Source of the DNA: Sphingomonas natans | Lineage (GTDB): Bacteria > Pseudomonadota > Alphaproteobacteria > Sphingomonadales > Sphingomonadaceae | Reading direction: 5' to 3' | DNA: 64,000 nucleotides | Assembly: GCF_030546695.1 (NCBI RefSeq) | Contig: NZ_JAUOTP010000010.1 | Coordinates: forward strand, 1 to 64,000 | Part shown: positions 1-8,058 of the stretch, one piece after another | How positions within the stretch are numbered: position 1 is the stretch's first letter | Layout: each line of letters opens with the position of its first letter | Notes under the pieces: model-generated | Seen by the model: only the letters and a program-made list of their open reading frames with translations | Told to the model about the DNA's origin: nothing | The model's database searches: none | Made by a program: the position numbers and the translations under genes

Positions 1-581
1 CCTTAAAACCGCCGAGACCCGGAGCCGCCGCCCACATGTCCCTTCATCATTCCAACAATGAGAAAAAGCCAACCGCCAAACACGCGCCAAATTTCCTCCC
101 TGTTTCCAGAGTGGAAGTCCGGTGCTAATTTGGCGGTGAACGATGCTTGCTTTGCAGCAGCGCCGTTGACGAGGGCTGATCTACGGTCGTCGGCCGGAGG
201 AGTCAACAACCATTCGTCGCAAATATGCAAGATTGCGCGCCGCGTGGGGAACAAAGCTCTCCGACGTGTGGCGGCCGCGGCCTACCCTGCCCTTCTGCCG
301 CGGGCACGCCTTGGCGGCAGTCCGGGGTTGGAGCGCGGCATATGACACGTGATGCCGCGCTCCTCCCCAGTGCCGGACGCAGGGAATGCCGCCGACAAGG
401 GACTCAACGTCCCCGGGCGTCTCGGCTTGCGTCGCCGATCGGCTCGCCGCCGCAATTCGCTGTGGATAAGATCGCGCCGTTCGACCGAAGTCGAACGATC
501 GCTCGCGACGGGGCACGCGCACGCGTCCGGCGGAACGGCCCCGCCTGCCGCTGAGACCAAGAGCCGGGCCGCGATCGGGCC
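1..581. other. Left-edge region with no supportable gene
   Basis: No reading frame here has recognisable family features. A minus-strand frame at 3-254 could encode 83 residues with a short hydrophobic stretch near its end, but it has no clear ribosome site and no motif I recognise. The other open frames are arginine-rich and look like the chance frames expected in GC-rich DNA. The stretch lies downstream of the minus-strand S9 peptidase gene. Confidence 0.5.
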
Positions 582-2633
582 CTATTTGGGCCGGTAGCGT
601 TCGAACCAAGCAAGGATCGCGGCATTCTCGGCTACGAGTTGCGACGGCCGATCGGCGAGCCCGCCATGGCTCGCGCTCGGCACGCGGATCAGGACCGTCG
701 GCACCGATCGGATCTGCAGCGCCGCATAATATTGCTCGGCCTCGCTCGGCGGCGTGCGATGGTCTTCCTCGCCCACCATGACGGCGGTGGGCGTCTTGAC
801 GTTGCCGACCAGGCTGAGCGGCGACCGGCGCCAATATTGCTCGGGATCCTCCCACGGCCACTTGCCGAACCAATATTTGGCCATGGACGTGTAGCCGTCG
901 GTCGTGAGTACCTCGCTCGTCCAGTTAATGACCGGCTTCTGCGAGACGGCGGCCTTGAAGCGATCGGTCTTGCCGACGATCCAGGCGGTCAGCAGGCCAC
1001 CGCCGGAGCCGCCGGTGACGAACAATGCGTTCGGATCGACGTTGCCCCGGCCGATCGCCGCATCGACGACGCTCATCAGGTCGTCATAATCCTGGCTCGG
1101 ATAATTGTGATGGATGCGGTTGGCGAACTCCTCGCCATAGGAGGTCGAGCCGCGCGGATTCGCATAGACGACGATATAGCCGGCGGCGGCATAGAGCTGA
1201 TCGTCGGTGGACCAGACCGGGCCATAGCTCGAGAAGGGCCCGCCGTGGATCTCGAGGATCAGCGGATATTTGCGCGTCGGATCGAAATTCGGCGGCGTGA
1301 CCATCCAGGCATCGATCGGCAGCCCCCCCGCCGAAGACGTGACCGCAAGCGGCGCTACCTGCGCTAGGCTCTTGCCGGCGAACAGGCCGGCATTGAGATC
1401 GGTAAGCCGGCGCAGGCCGCCGCCGCGGCCGGAGACGGCGACATCTCCCGGCCGCAGCGCATCACCGAGCGTGACGGCGACAACCCCGTTCCTGGACACG
1501 CTATAGTCGCCGCTGGAATAAGGGCGATCGAGCTCGCCGCTGGCGAGGCCCGTGGCGACGATGCTCGTCCGGCCGGCGAGGTCGACCCGGCCGACCTTGG
1601 TGACGCCATGATCGGTATATTTGAAGAAGAGCGCGCGCCCGTCGCCCGACCAATGGGGATCGTCGATGTCGCGATCGAGGCTGGTGAGCGTGCGCACGCC
1701 GGTCCCGTCGGCATTCATCACCGCGAGCTGCTTGTTCTGATTACCCAGTAGCTTGTCGTCGAAGCCGACGAAGGCGATGAGCTTGCCGTCCGGCGATGCG
1801 GTCGGCTGCTCGTCGGGCCCGAAGCGGTTGGTCAGTTGCCGGAGCGCGCCGCTGTCCGCCTGCACCGCGAACAGGTCGCTATTATTGGGTTCGCGCTCGG
1901 GATCCTTGCCGCGATTGGAGGCGATCAACAGCTGGCGGCTGTCGGCCGTCCAGGCGACGGTCCGGCCATCGTCATAGGCGCCGAAGGTCAGCTGGCGCGA
2001 TGCGCCGCCGTCGGCGGAGACGGTGAAGACATGATTGTAGCCGGGGCGGAGATAGCCTCTGCCGTCGGCGCGATAGCGGACCTCGCCGATGATCTTGAGC
2101 GGCTCCGCCCACTTCGCGCCCTCCGGCTTGGCGATCGGAGCGCCCAGCTTCGTACCCTCGGCCGGCACGAACATCGTGAAGCCGATGCGGGTGCCGTCCG
2201 GCGACCAGGCGATGTCGGTCGGGCTTTCCGGCAGCGCGGTCACCGCCGCTTCGGTGCCGGTGCCGAGCCAGCGGACGTGGATCTGCGGCTTTTGTCCGTC
2301 GCCGCCTCTGGCGAAGGCGAGCCGCGTTCCGTCGGGCGACCAGCGCGGCCGGCTGCTCCCCGGCGCGCCGAGCGGCGTCTGGCGACCACTCGCCACGTCG
2401 ATCAGCCAGATCTCCTGCCGCATGCCATCAATCATGATGTCGCCGGTCGCGCGGACATAGGCGATGTGCTTGCCGTCGGGGCTGATCTGGACGTCGGTCG
2501 CCTGCGACAGCGAGAACACATCCTGCGGCCGGAAGGTCCGGGACGGTGTCCCGACTTCGGCGACCTGAGCACTGGTCTGCGCGCCGGCGGCGGTCGCGCA
2601 CAGCAAGGAGGCGAGCAAGAAGTGGCGGCTCAT
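582..2633 (-). CDS. Exported S9 family prolyl oligopeptidase-type peptidase
   Basis: A 683-residue serine peptidase of the S9C (acylaminoacyl-peptidase/DPP-like) type. The N-terminus is a Sec-type signal peptide ending near AGAQT, so it should act in the periplasm. Residues about 35-390 carry repeated SPDG-type blades (SPDGKHIAYVR, WSPDGTRLAFAR, SPDGKLIAF), typical of the TolB/PD40 beta-propeller that gates these enzymes. The C-terminal alpha/beta hydrolase has the nucleophile elbow GGSGGG, the acid in GEEDHRTPP and the catalytic His in ASHGG (about residue 656). The ATG at 2633 has a GGAGA ribosome site nearby. Family function, cleavage of short peptides, is established; the substrate is unknown. 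It appears monocistronic. Confidence 0.93.
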   Translation of the reverse strand: MSRHFLLASLLCATAAGAQTSAQVAEVGTPSRTFRPQDVFSLSQATDVQISPDGKHIAYVRATGDIMIDGMRQEIWLIDVASGRQTPLGAPGSSRPRWSPDGTRLAFARGGDGQKPQIHVRWLGTGTEAAVTALPESPTDIAWSPDGTRIGFTMFVPAEGTKLGAPIAKPEGAKWAEPLKIIGEVRYRADGRGYLRPGYNHVFTVSADGGASRQLTFGAYDDGRTVAWTADSRQLLIASNRGKDPEREPNNSDLFAVQADSGALRQLTNRFGPDEQPTASPDGKLIAFVGFDDKLLGNQNKQLAVMNADGTGVRTLTSLDRDIDDPHWSGDGRALFFKYTDHGVTKVGRVDLAGRTSIVATGLASGELDRPYSSGDYSVSRNGVVAVTLGDALRPGDVAVSGRGGGLRRLTDLNAGLFAGKSLAQVAPLAVTSSAGGLPIDAWMVTPPNFDPTRKYPLILEIHGGPFSSYGPVWSTDDQLYAAAGYIVVYANPRGSTSYGEEFANRIHHNYPSQDYDDLMSVVDAAIGRGNVDPNALFVTGGSGGGLLTAWIVGKTDRFKAAVSQKPVINWTSEVLTTDGYTSMAKYWFGKWPWEDPEQYWRRSPLSLVGNVKTPTAVMVGEEDHRTPPSEAEQYYAALQIRSVPTVLIRVPSASHGGLADRPSQLVAENAAILAWFERYRPK

Positions 2634-2782
2634 CAGCGGCGTCTCCGATCGCGACGATCGACGACCGTCCGTATCATTTTCCCATGCGGGAGCAGCCGCT
2701 CGTTGGCAATCGAAGGACCGAGGCGCGGCGTCAGATCACACGAAAGATTGCCGAAAGGCGGTTCCGGCAGCCCACCTGCTCA

Positions 2783-5008
2783 CTAACCCTGCAGCCGGTC
2801 GAGCGGTAAGCGCATCATCCGGGATCCCTCTCCACTCGCAATCTGGGGCCGCTGACCGATGAACCGGCGCAGCGCAACGGCGGACATTGGCTTGCCGTAG
2901 CGATATCCCTGCACGATTCTGCAGCCGCTCGCGCGCAGAAGCTCAGCCTGTTCTTCGGTTTCGACGCCTTCCGCGATCAACTCGATCCCCAGCGTCGTCG
3001 CCAGGAAGACCATCGCCGCCACCACGGCGGCATCGACACGATTGTTGCAGATGTCACGGACGAAGCTGCGATCGATCTTGAGGCGGCTGAGCGGAAAGCG
3101 CCGGAGCAGGCTAAGCGAAGCGAATCCGGTTCCGAAATCGTCGAAGGCAATGCCGACGCCGAGAGCCCTGAGCTTCCGGAGCGGCAGGAGCATCGTGTCG
3201 TCGTGACGCAGGGCGATGTTCTCGGTGATTTCCAGCTCGAGCGCGCGCGGCGGCAGGCCCGTCTGCGTCAGGATACGCTGAACGTCCTCAGCCAGCCGCC
3301 CCGTGCGAAACTGCGCGCCGAACAGGTTCACCCCCATGACCAGTTCCGGCACCAATTCCCGCAACGCGACCGCCTCGGCGCAAGCGGTCTGCATCACCCA
3401 CCCGCCAACCTCCGGGGCCAGCAGACCCATCTCGATCGTCGGCAGAAAGAGATCGGGCGTCAGGAGGCCGCGATCCGGATGCCGCCAACGGAGAAGCGCT
3501 TCCACGCCCAGCATCGCCCCATCCGCCATGCGGACCTGCGGTTGATAGAAGAGCTCGAACTCGCTCCTGTCGAGCGCACGCCTTATTTCGCCTTCGAACG
3601 CCCGCCGGTTGATCGCGGCATCGCGCAAGGACGGTATGAAGAAGCGGCGACAGTTCCGCCCTTCGCCTTTAGCCTGATACATTGCCAGATCGGCGGCCGA
3701 CAGGAGCTCCTCGGCATGTCGACCGTCCTGCGGGCTCAGTGCGATGCCGATGCTGGCGCCGATATGCGCCATCTGCTCATCGACGATATACGGGGCGCCG
3801 ATCGCAGCGATCAGGCAATCGGCTTCCCCGCCGATCAGCCCCTGATCGGGTCTCCGGGGGAGAAGGATCGCGAACTCGTCCCCGCCGAGCCTGGCCACGG
3901 TATCGATCGAGCGGACACAGCTAAGGATCCGCGCGGCGACCTGCCGCAACACGGAATCGCCCGCATTATGGCCGAGCGTGTCGTTGACGCTCTTGAAGCC
4001 GTCCAGGTCGATCAGCATGATGGCCACGGGCTCGCGCGCTTTGGCGCACTCGGCGATCCGGCTCAGCAAGACGGCGCGGTTGGGAAGCTGGGTCAGCGCG
4101 TCGCGATGCCCGAGATCGAACAGCCGCGTCTCGTTGGCGCGGCGTTCGGTCAGGTCGCGGATGATCGCGCCGAAGCTCGTCTGTTCGCCTTCGCGCCACA
4201 TGGACAGCGACAGCTCGATCGGAAATTCGGACCCGTCCTTGCGACGCGCATTCAGTTCGATCGTCGTCCCGACGAGACGCGGTGCGTCTCCGGCGACAAC
4301 GCGCCGCAGCCCGCCGCCATGTCCACTCCGCATCGCTTCCGGGATGATGATGTCGAGGCTCGCGCCGACCGCTTGAGCGGCCGTAAAATCGAACAGCTCT
4401 TCGCAGGCCGAATTCCAGAACGTGATATTGCCCTGCTGGTCGGCACAGATGATGCCATCCGGCGACGTGGCGGCGATGCTTTCGAACCGTGACTGACTGA
4501 CGGCACGGGCGACCGCCAGACGGCGCAGCTCAAGCCGATCGATCACGAGTTCGGCGAGCGCCGTCAGGTCGGCTCGCTCCCTCTCGGTGATCCCGTTTCT
4601 CGGCCGGCTGTCGATAACGCACAGCGATCCGATGGCGTGTCCCGACGGAGCCCTCAGCGGGACGCCGGCATAAAAGCGGATGAACGGCTCGCCCGTGACC
4701 AGCGGATTATCTTCGAATCGGCGGTCGAGCGTCGCGTCGGGAATGACGAAGGCGCCGTCCTCACTGATAGCGTGCGCGCAGAAGGAGATGCTGCGATCGG
4801 TGCCGCAGCTATCGATGCCCACGCGCGCCTTGAAAACCTGGGCGTCGCGTTCAATCAGCGACACGAGGCAGATGGGCACATCGAACATGTGCGACGCCAA
4901 CTGCACGATCTCTGTGAGATCGACATCGTCGGTGCCGCTCAGCAGGTCATACTCGGCGAGAGCGGCCAGGCGCGCATCTTCGTTGAACAAGTGCGGCGCT
5001 GCACGCAT
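2783..5008 (-). CDS. GAF-PAS-GGDEF-EAL cyclic-di-GMP signalling protein
   Basis: A 741-residue soluble signalling protein with no membrane segment. Order: GAF (about 25-160), PAS (about 172-290, with the PAC-like turn ELNARRKDGSEFPIEL), diguanylate cyclase GGDEF (about 298-455, intact RLGGDEFA at 373-380) and phosphodiesterase EAL (about 470-720). In the EAL half GVEALLRW, DDFGTGFASLSLL, LKIDRSF and EGVETEEQ keep the residues needed for metal binding and catalysis, so both activities could be real; in such hybrids one domain often dominates. It would make or degrade cyclic di-GMP in response to a small molecule or redox cue sensed by GAF/PAS. ATG at 5008. No partner gene is adjacent. Confidence 0.93.
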   Translation of the reverse strand: MRAAPHLFNEDARLAALAEYDLLSGTDDVDLTEIVQLASHMFDVPICLVSLIERDAQVFKARVGIDSCGTDRSISFCAHAISEDGAFVIPDATLDRRFEDNPLVTGEPFIRFYAGVPLRAPSGHAIGSLCVIDSRPRNGITERERADLTALAELVIDRLELRRLAVARAVSQSRFESIAATSPDGIICADQQGNITFWNSACEELFDFTAAQAVGASLDIIIPEAMRSGHGGGLRRVVAGDAPRLVGTTIELNARRKDGSEFPIELSLSMWREGEQTSFGAIIRDLTERRANETRLFDLGHRDALTQLPNRAVLLSRIAECAKAREPVAIMLIDLDGFKSVNDTLGHNAGDSVLRQVAARILSCVRSIDTVARLGGDEFAILLPRRPDQGLIGGEADCLIAAIGAPYIVDEQMAHIGASIGIALSPQDGRHAEELLSAADLAMYQAKGEGRNCRRFFIPSLRDAAINRRAFEGEIRRALDRSEFELFYQPQVRMADGAMLGVEALLRWRHPDRGLLTPDLFLPTIEMGLLAPEVGGWVMQTACAEAVALRELVPELVMGVNLFGAQFRTGRLAEDVQRILTQTGLPPRALELEITENIALRHDDTMLLPLRKLRALGVGIAFDDFGTGFASLSLLRRFPLSRLKIDRSFVRDICNNRVDAAVVAAMVFLATTLGIELIAEGVETEEQAELLRASGCRIVQGYRYGKPMSAVALRRFIGQRPQIASGEGSRMMRLPLDRLQG

Positions 5009-5366
5009 ACGGATACTGTCCTTCGGGGCTGGATCGGGTCGCGTAGCACCGAGGCCTTAACGATCTGGGCGTCCGAAGTGGGCCCGAGGCCGCCCGGCAA
5101 ACGGCATTGAGCCCATGCCGGACCGAGGGCGCAAACGTCGCTGGCGCGTCGACATTGGCGACCCGCCCTCGAAGAGGCCTCCCGACGGACGCGTCGATCA
5201 GCCGCGATCACGCGAAGCTAATCCATATCAACTATCTGTATTCGTTATCAACATTGCATCGCTAATTCCGCCAGCGCGGGCAGCGAGCGGAACGCGACAG
5301 CCCCCCGGAAGGTTTGATGCGGACCAATGGGCACACCGTCCGTGGAACGGAGAAGGATTGCCCCAA
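5009..5366. other. Divergent intergenic region upstream of the ferritin-like gene
   Basis: About 360 bases between the divergent GGDEF-EAL gene and the DUF892 gene. An open frame runs through it in phase with the DUF892 gene, but its residues (basic, proline-rich) do not resemble that family, and a good ribosome site marks the internal ATG at 5367. It contains a candidate EcfG promoter, listed separately. Confidence 0.6.
5289..5314 (+). promoter_or_regulatory. Candidate EcfG (general stress sigma) promoter
   Basis: GGAAC at 5289-5293 is followed after 17 bases by GGTT at 5311-5314. The alphaproteobacterial EcfG consensus is GGAAC-N16/17-CGTT, so there is one mismatch. It is oriented toward the DUF892 gene and would give a leader of roughly 45 bases. 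DUF892 proteins are commonly stress-induced, which fits. By eye only. Confidence 0.4.
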
Positions 5367-5870
5367 ATGCCAGCGCCGGAAGACCTCAAAGAAATTTATA
5401 CCGACGAGCTGAAGGACCTGTGGTCCGCCAACGATCAGATGAAGCGGCTGCTGAAGAAGATCACGTCCAAGGCGAGCGACGCGGCGCTCAAGGACATGCT
5501 GGCTCAATCGCAGGCGGGGATCGAGAAGCACACGGATGTTCTGAAGGAGCTGATCGCCGGGCAGGACGAGAAGGTCTCAAAGGAGCATTGCAAGGGCATG
5601 GAGGGCCTCGTCACCGAAGCCACCAAGCATATCGTCGAGGAAGGCCCGAAGAAGGGACCGCTCCTGGATGTCATGATCGTCGCGCAATATCAGCGCATGA
5701 CGCACTACGGCATCGCCGGGTTCGGCACGGCGGCGGCCTACGCCAAGGCGCTTGGTTTGAAGGATGACAACAAGAAACTCCGCGACGCCACCAAGGAGAT
5801 TTACGGCGGCGACGAGTTCATGACGAAATTGGCAGAGACCAGCGTCAATCTGCAGGCAGAAGCCGTCTGA
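5367..5870 (+). CDS. Ferritin-like DUF892 (YciE/YciF family) protein
   Basis: A 167-residue all-helical protein of the YciE/YciF (DUF892) ferritin-like family, recognised from the N-terminal LKEIYTDELKDLWSANDQM and the repeated helix pairs carrying acidic and histidine residues (IEKHTDVLKEL, MIVAQYQRMTHYGIAGFGT). Family members are stress-associated and may bind a di-metal centre; the reaction is unknown. The ATG at 5367 is preferred over longer in-frame starts because AGAAGGA lies just upstream and the family begins here. A GC-rich hairpin follows the stop. The neighbouring gene downstream is a LOV histidine kinase, a sensor class linked to the general stress response. Confidence 0.9.
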   Translation: MPAPEDLKEIYTDELKDLWSANDQMKRLLKKITSKASDAALKDMLAQSQAGIEKHTDVLKELIAGQDEKVSKEHCKGMEGLVTEATKHIVEEGPKKGPLLDVMIVAQYQRMTHYGIAGFGTAAAYAKALGLKDDNKKLRDATKEIYGGDEFMTKLAETSVNLQAEAV

Positions 5871-5878
5871 TATAGCAG

Positions 5879-5903
5879 CCCCGCCGGCGCGCGGCCGGCG
5901 GGG
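5879..5903 (+). terminator. GC-rich hairpin after the DUF892 gene
   Basis: A perfect 10-bp stem (CCCCGCCGGC at 5879-5888, GCCGGCGGGG at 5894-5903) with a 5-base loop starts nine bases after the DUF892 stop codon. The bases after it (tcgttcctg) are only weakly T-rich, so it may be a weak terminator or an RNA-stabilising structure. Confidence 0.6.
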
Positions 5904-5957
5904 TCGTTCCTGAAATTTTCGAACCGGTCGATGGCAGACCGGAAAGTGAGCCCGACG

Positions 5958-6992
5958 ATGAATCTTGTTGCGCCGGCGGCCCATCTGCATGGCGACGCAC
6001 CCTCCGCCAGCACGCCCCAAGGCGAAGTCGACCGCAAGGAGCTTGCCTTCATCGCCATGGAGCGGACGCGGATGCCGATGGTCGTGACCGACCCGCGGCA
6101 ACCCGACAATCCAATCGTGCTCGCCAATCGATCTTTCCTCAATGAAACCGGCTACTCGTCCGAGGAGGTGCTCGGCCGCAATTGCCGGTTCCTGCAGGGG
6201 CCTCAGACGGACGCCGAGAGCGTGGACAGGGTCCGCGCGGCCCTCCGAGACGAGCGCGAGATCGTGATCGAGCTGATCAATCATCGGAAGGACGGCACGC
6301 CGTTCTGGAACCAGCTCTATATCAGCCCGGTCCACGACGACGACGGGCAGCTCCTCTACTTCTTTGCGTCGCAACTCGACACGACGAAGAGCCATCAGGC
6401 CGAGGATCTCGAGGTCGCCGAGCAGAAGCTGTTGCGGGAGGTCGATCACCGGGCGAAGAATGCGCTTGCGCTCGTCCAGGGCATCGTCCGGCTCACGAAG
6501 CGGAACGAGGCGGCCGATTTCGCCGATGCGGTTCAGGGCCGGGTCGATGCGCTCGCGCGCGCGCACGCCATCCTCGCCGAGCATCGGTGGCGGACCGTCT
6601 CGCTCGAGACGATCCTACGCGGCGAACTGGGTTCGCTTGCCCCACCCCGGGTCCGTATCAGCGGGGATGCCATCGAGCTCGATCCGGCGCAGGTTCAGCC
6701 GCTCGCGCTTTTGCTCCATGAACTGGTCGCGAATGCGCATCGGCATGGAGCATTGTCGGTAGCCGCTGGAGCCGTGTCGATCACATGGCAGCGTGATCCG
6801 ACGACCGGCGAACTGCGTACCATCTGGACCGAGACGGGCGGCCCCCCTCCCCCTCAGGACAGGTCACCCGGCTACGGACAGACGATGATCGATGCCATCG
6901 CCCGCAGGCAATTGCGCGGCCGGATCGACTATCGCTGGCCGGATACCGGCCTGGTCGCCGAGATCGCGATTCCCCGCGCCGCCTTCGGTTAA
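5958..6992 (+). CDS. LOV-domain (blue-light) histidine kinase, HWE family
   Basis: A 344-residue soluble sensor kinase. The LOV/PAS domain (about residues 25-140) carries the flavin-binding signature GRNCRFLQGP with the photoactive Cys at about residue 76. The HWE-type dimerisation box follows (VDHRAKNALALVQGI, phospho-acceptor His about 164), then the N box HELVANAHRHGAL and the WxE motif in IWTETGGPPPP that defines HWE kinases, then a short GYG lid. This is the architecture of LovK-type kinases, which in Caulobacter feed the PhyR/EcfG general stress pathway. The start at ATG 5958 is chosen for the GGAAAG 11 bases upstream; ATG 5931 is possible. No response regulator is adjacent, so the output is inferred. 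Confidence 0.92.
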   Translation: MNLVAPAAHLHGDAPSASTPQGEVDRKELAFIAMERTRMPMVVTDPRQPDNPIVLANRSFLNETGYSSEEVLGRNCRFLQGPQTDAESVDRVRAALRDEREIVIELINHRKDGTPFWNQLYISPVHDDDGQLLYFFASQLDTTKSHQAEDLEVAEQKLLREVDHRAKNALALVQGIVRLTKRNEAADFADAVQGRVDALARAHAILAEHRWRTVSLETILRGELGSLAPPRVRISGDAIELDPAQVQPLALLLHELVANAHRHGALSVAAGAVSITWQRDPTTGELRTIWTETGGPPPPQDRSPGYGQTMIDAIARRQLRGRIDYRWPDTGLVAEIAIPRAAFG

Positions 6993-7011
6993 GGTAGGCG
7001 CTTCCGGGGAT

Positions 7012-7266
7012 CTAAGTTTCGCTCAGTGGGACGACTTCGAAATCGAAGCCGGTCCAGCCGCGCTGCCGCGCTGCCTCTTCTGTCGCGATCCTCTTGCCCG
7101 TCGCTTCCTTCAGCGAATTGCAGTGCCCCCAGAATATCTCCGTCTTGCCGCTCTCGAGATGAGCCACGATACGCCAGAAATGCGTGAATGCTGCGGCGGT
7201 CGGGCCGATCCTCTTGACGGTGCCATCTGCCATTATCGCGGTCAGGTAGCGTTTCTTCCGTGCCAT
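7012..7266 (-). CDS. Small conserved-looking protein of unknown function
   Basis: An 84-residue protein beginning MARKKRYLTAIMADGT. I do not recognise a named family. It is mixed charged and aromatic, with no signal peptide or membrane segment. Its ATG at 7266 overlaps the TAA stop of the Sel1-repeat gene (TAATG), so it is translationally coupled as the last gene of the siderophore-receptor operon. The longer frame from 7296 would add ten residues and lose that coupling. It is likely real because of the coupling and the end of the frame at a clean stop. A role in iron handling is inferred only from its position. Confidence 0.65.
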   Translation of the reverse strand: MARKKRYLTAIMADGTVKRIGPTAAAFTHFWRIVAHLESGKTEIFWGHCNSLKEATGKRIATEEAARQRGWTGFDFEVVPLSET

Positions 7267-8009
7267 TATCCCCGGTCCGCTCCCCCGGCCGCACACGCGC
7301 TATCGAATGCGGCCACCAGGGAAGGATAGGTCGATGCCAGCCAATCGCGAACCTTCGCGATGAACGCTGGCGTGGCGCTCTCGGGAACCCGCTGCAGCCA
7401 CCGCATCGCCCGCTCCTCATCGTCGCGAGCCAGCAGCATCCGCGCGTGGTTGAACATGCCTCTGAAGTCGCCGCCCTGCGCGGCACACAGGAAATGCTCG
7501 CCGGCCGCTTCGAGGTCGCGTTCGACCGCCCATCCATCTTCCAGGAAGCTGCCGATCATGTTGACCGATTTGGCGTGCCCCTGCGCCGCCGCGCGACGAA
7601 ACAGCGCCAGCGCTGCCGGCCTATCCTCCGCGACGCCCTGCCCCAGCGTCAGCAGCGTCGCGAGATTATACATGCCCCAGTCCAGCCCGCGATCGGCAGC
7701 CGCGCGATACCATTGCGCAGCAGCCTTGCTGTCGGCGGCGACGCCCCAGCCATGCTCGCAGCATCGCCCGATCATGTTCATCGCCATCGGGTGCCCCGTC
7801 CGTGCCGCCTTGCCGAACCAGGTGAGCGCTTCGTGGGGATCGGCTCTCGTGCCCGTCCCGTCGAGCGAGGCCTGCCCGAGCAACAATTGCGCCTCGACCG
7901 CGCCGCCCTCGGCGGCGACGCGCAGGAGCGCGATCGCCTGTTCGGGGGAGTCCGAAAAAGCCGCCCGCAATGCCGAAGGCTCCATCGCATTGAGATCGTC
8001 GAGTGTCAT
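7266..8009 (-). CDS. Sel1-repeat protein downstream of siderophore receptor
   Basis: A 247-residue protein built of tandem Sel1-like (TPR-related) repeats of about 36 residues. Examples are AEGGAVEAQLLLGQASLDG, ARTGHPMAMNMIGRCCEHG, ADRGLDWGMYNLATLLTLG and AAQGHAKSVNMIGSFLEDG. No signal peptide is visible, so it is probably cytoplasmic and mediates protein contacts. It starts 49 bases after the TonB receptor on the same strand, and Sel1 genes are often found beside catecholate siderophore receptors in proteobacteria. It probably shares the Fur-type control of the receptor. The precise role is unknown. Confidence 0.85.
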   Translation of the reverse strand: MTLDDLNAMEPSALRAAFSDSPEQAIALLRVAAEGGAVEAQLLLGQASLDGTGTRADPHEALTWFGKAARTGHPMAMNMIGRCCEHGWGVAADSKAAAQWYRAAADRGLDWGMYNLATLLTLGQGVAEDRPAALALFRRAAAQGHAKSVNMIGSFLEDGWAVERDLEAAGEHFLCAAQGGDFRGMFNHARMLLARDDEERAMRWLQRVPESATPAFIAKVRDWLASTYPSLVAAFDSACAAGGADRG

Positions 8010-8058
8010 GCTTCTCGCGTCAGATCGGGCTGCTTTTCGAGCAGCCCGTCCGCCCGGC

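Noticed and set aside
3-254. A short minus-strand frame at the left edge with a hydrophobic segment
   Set aside because: It could be real, but there is no ribosome site or family likeness to support it.
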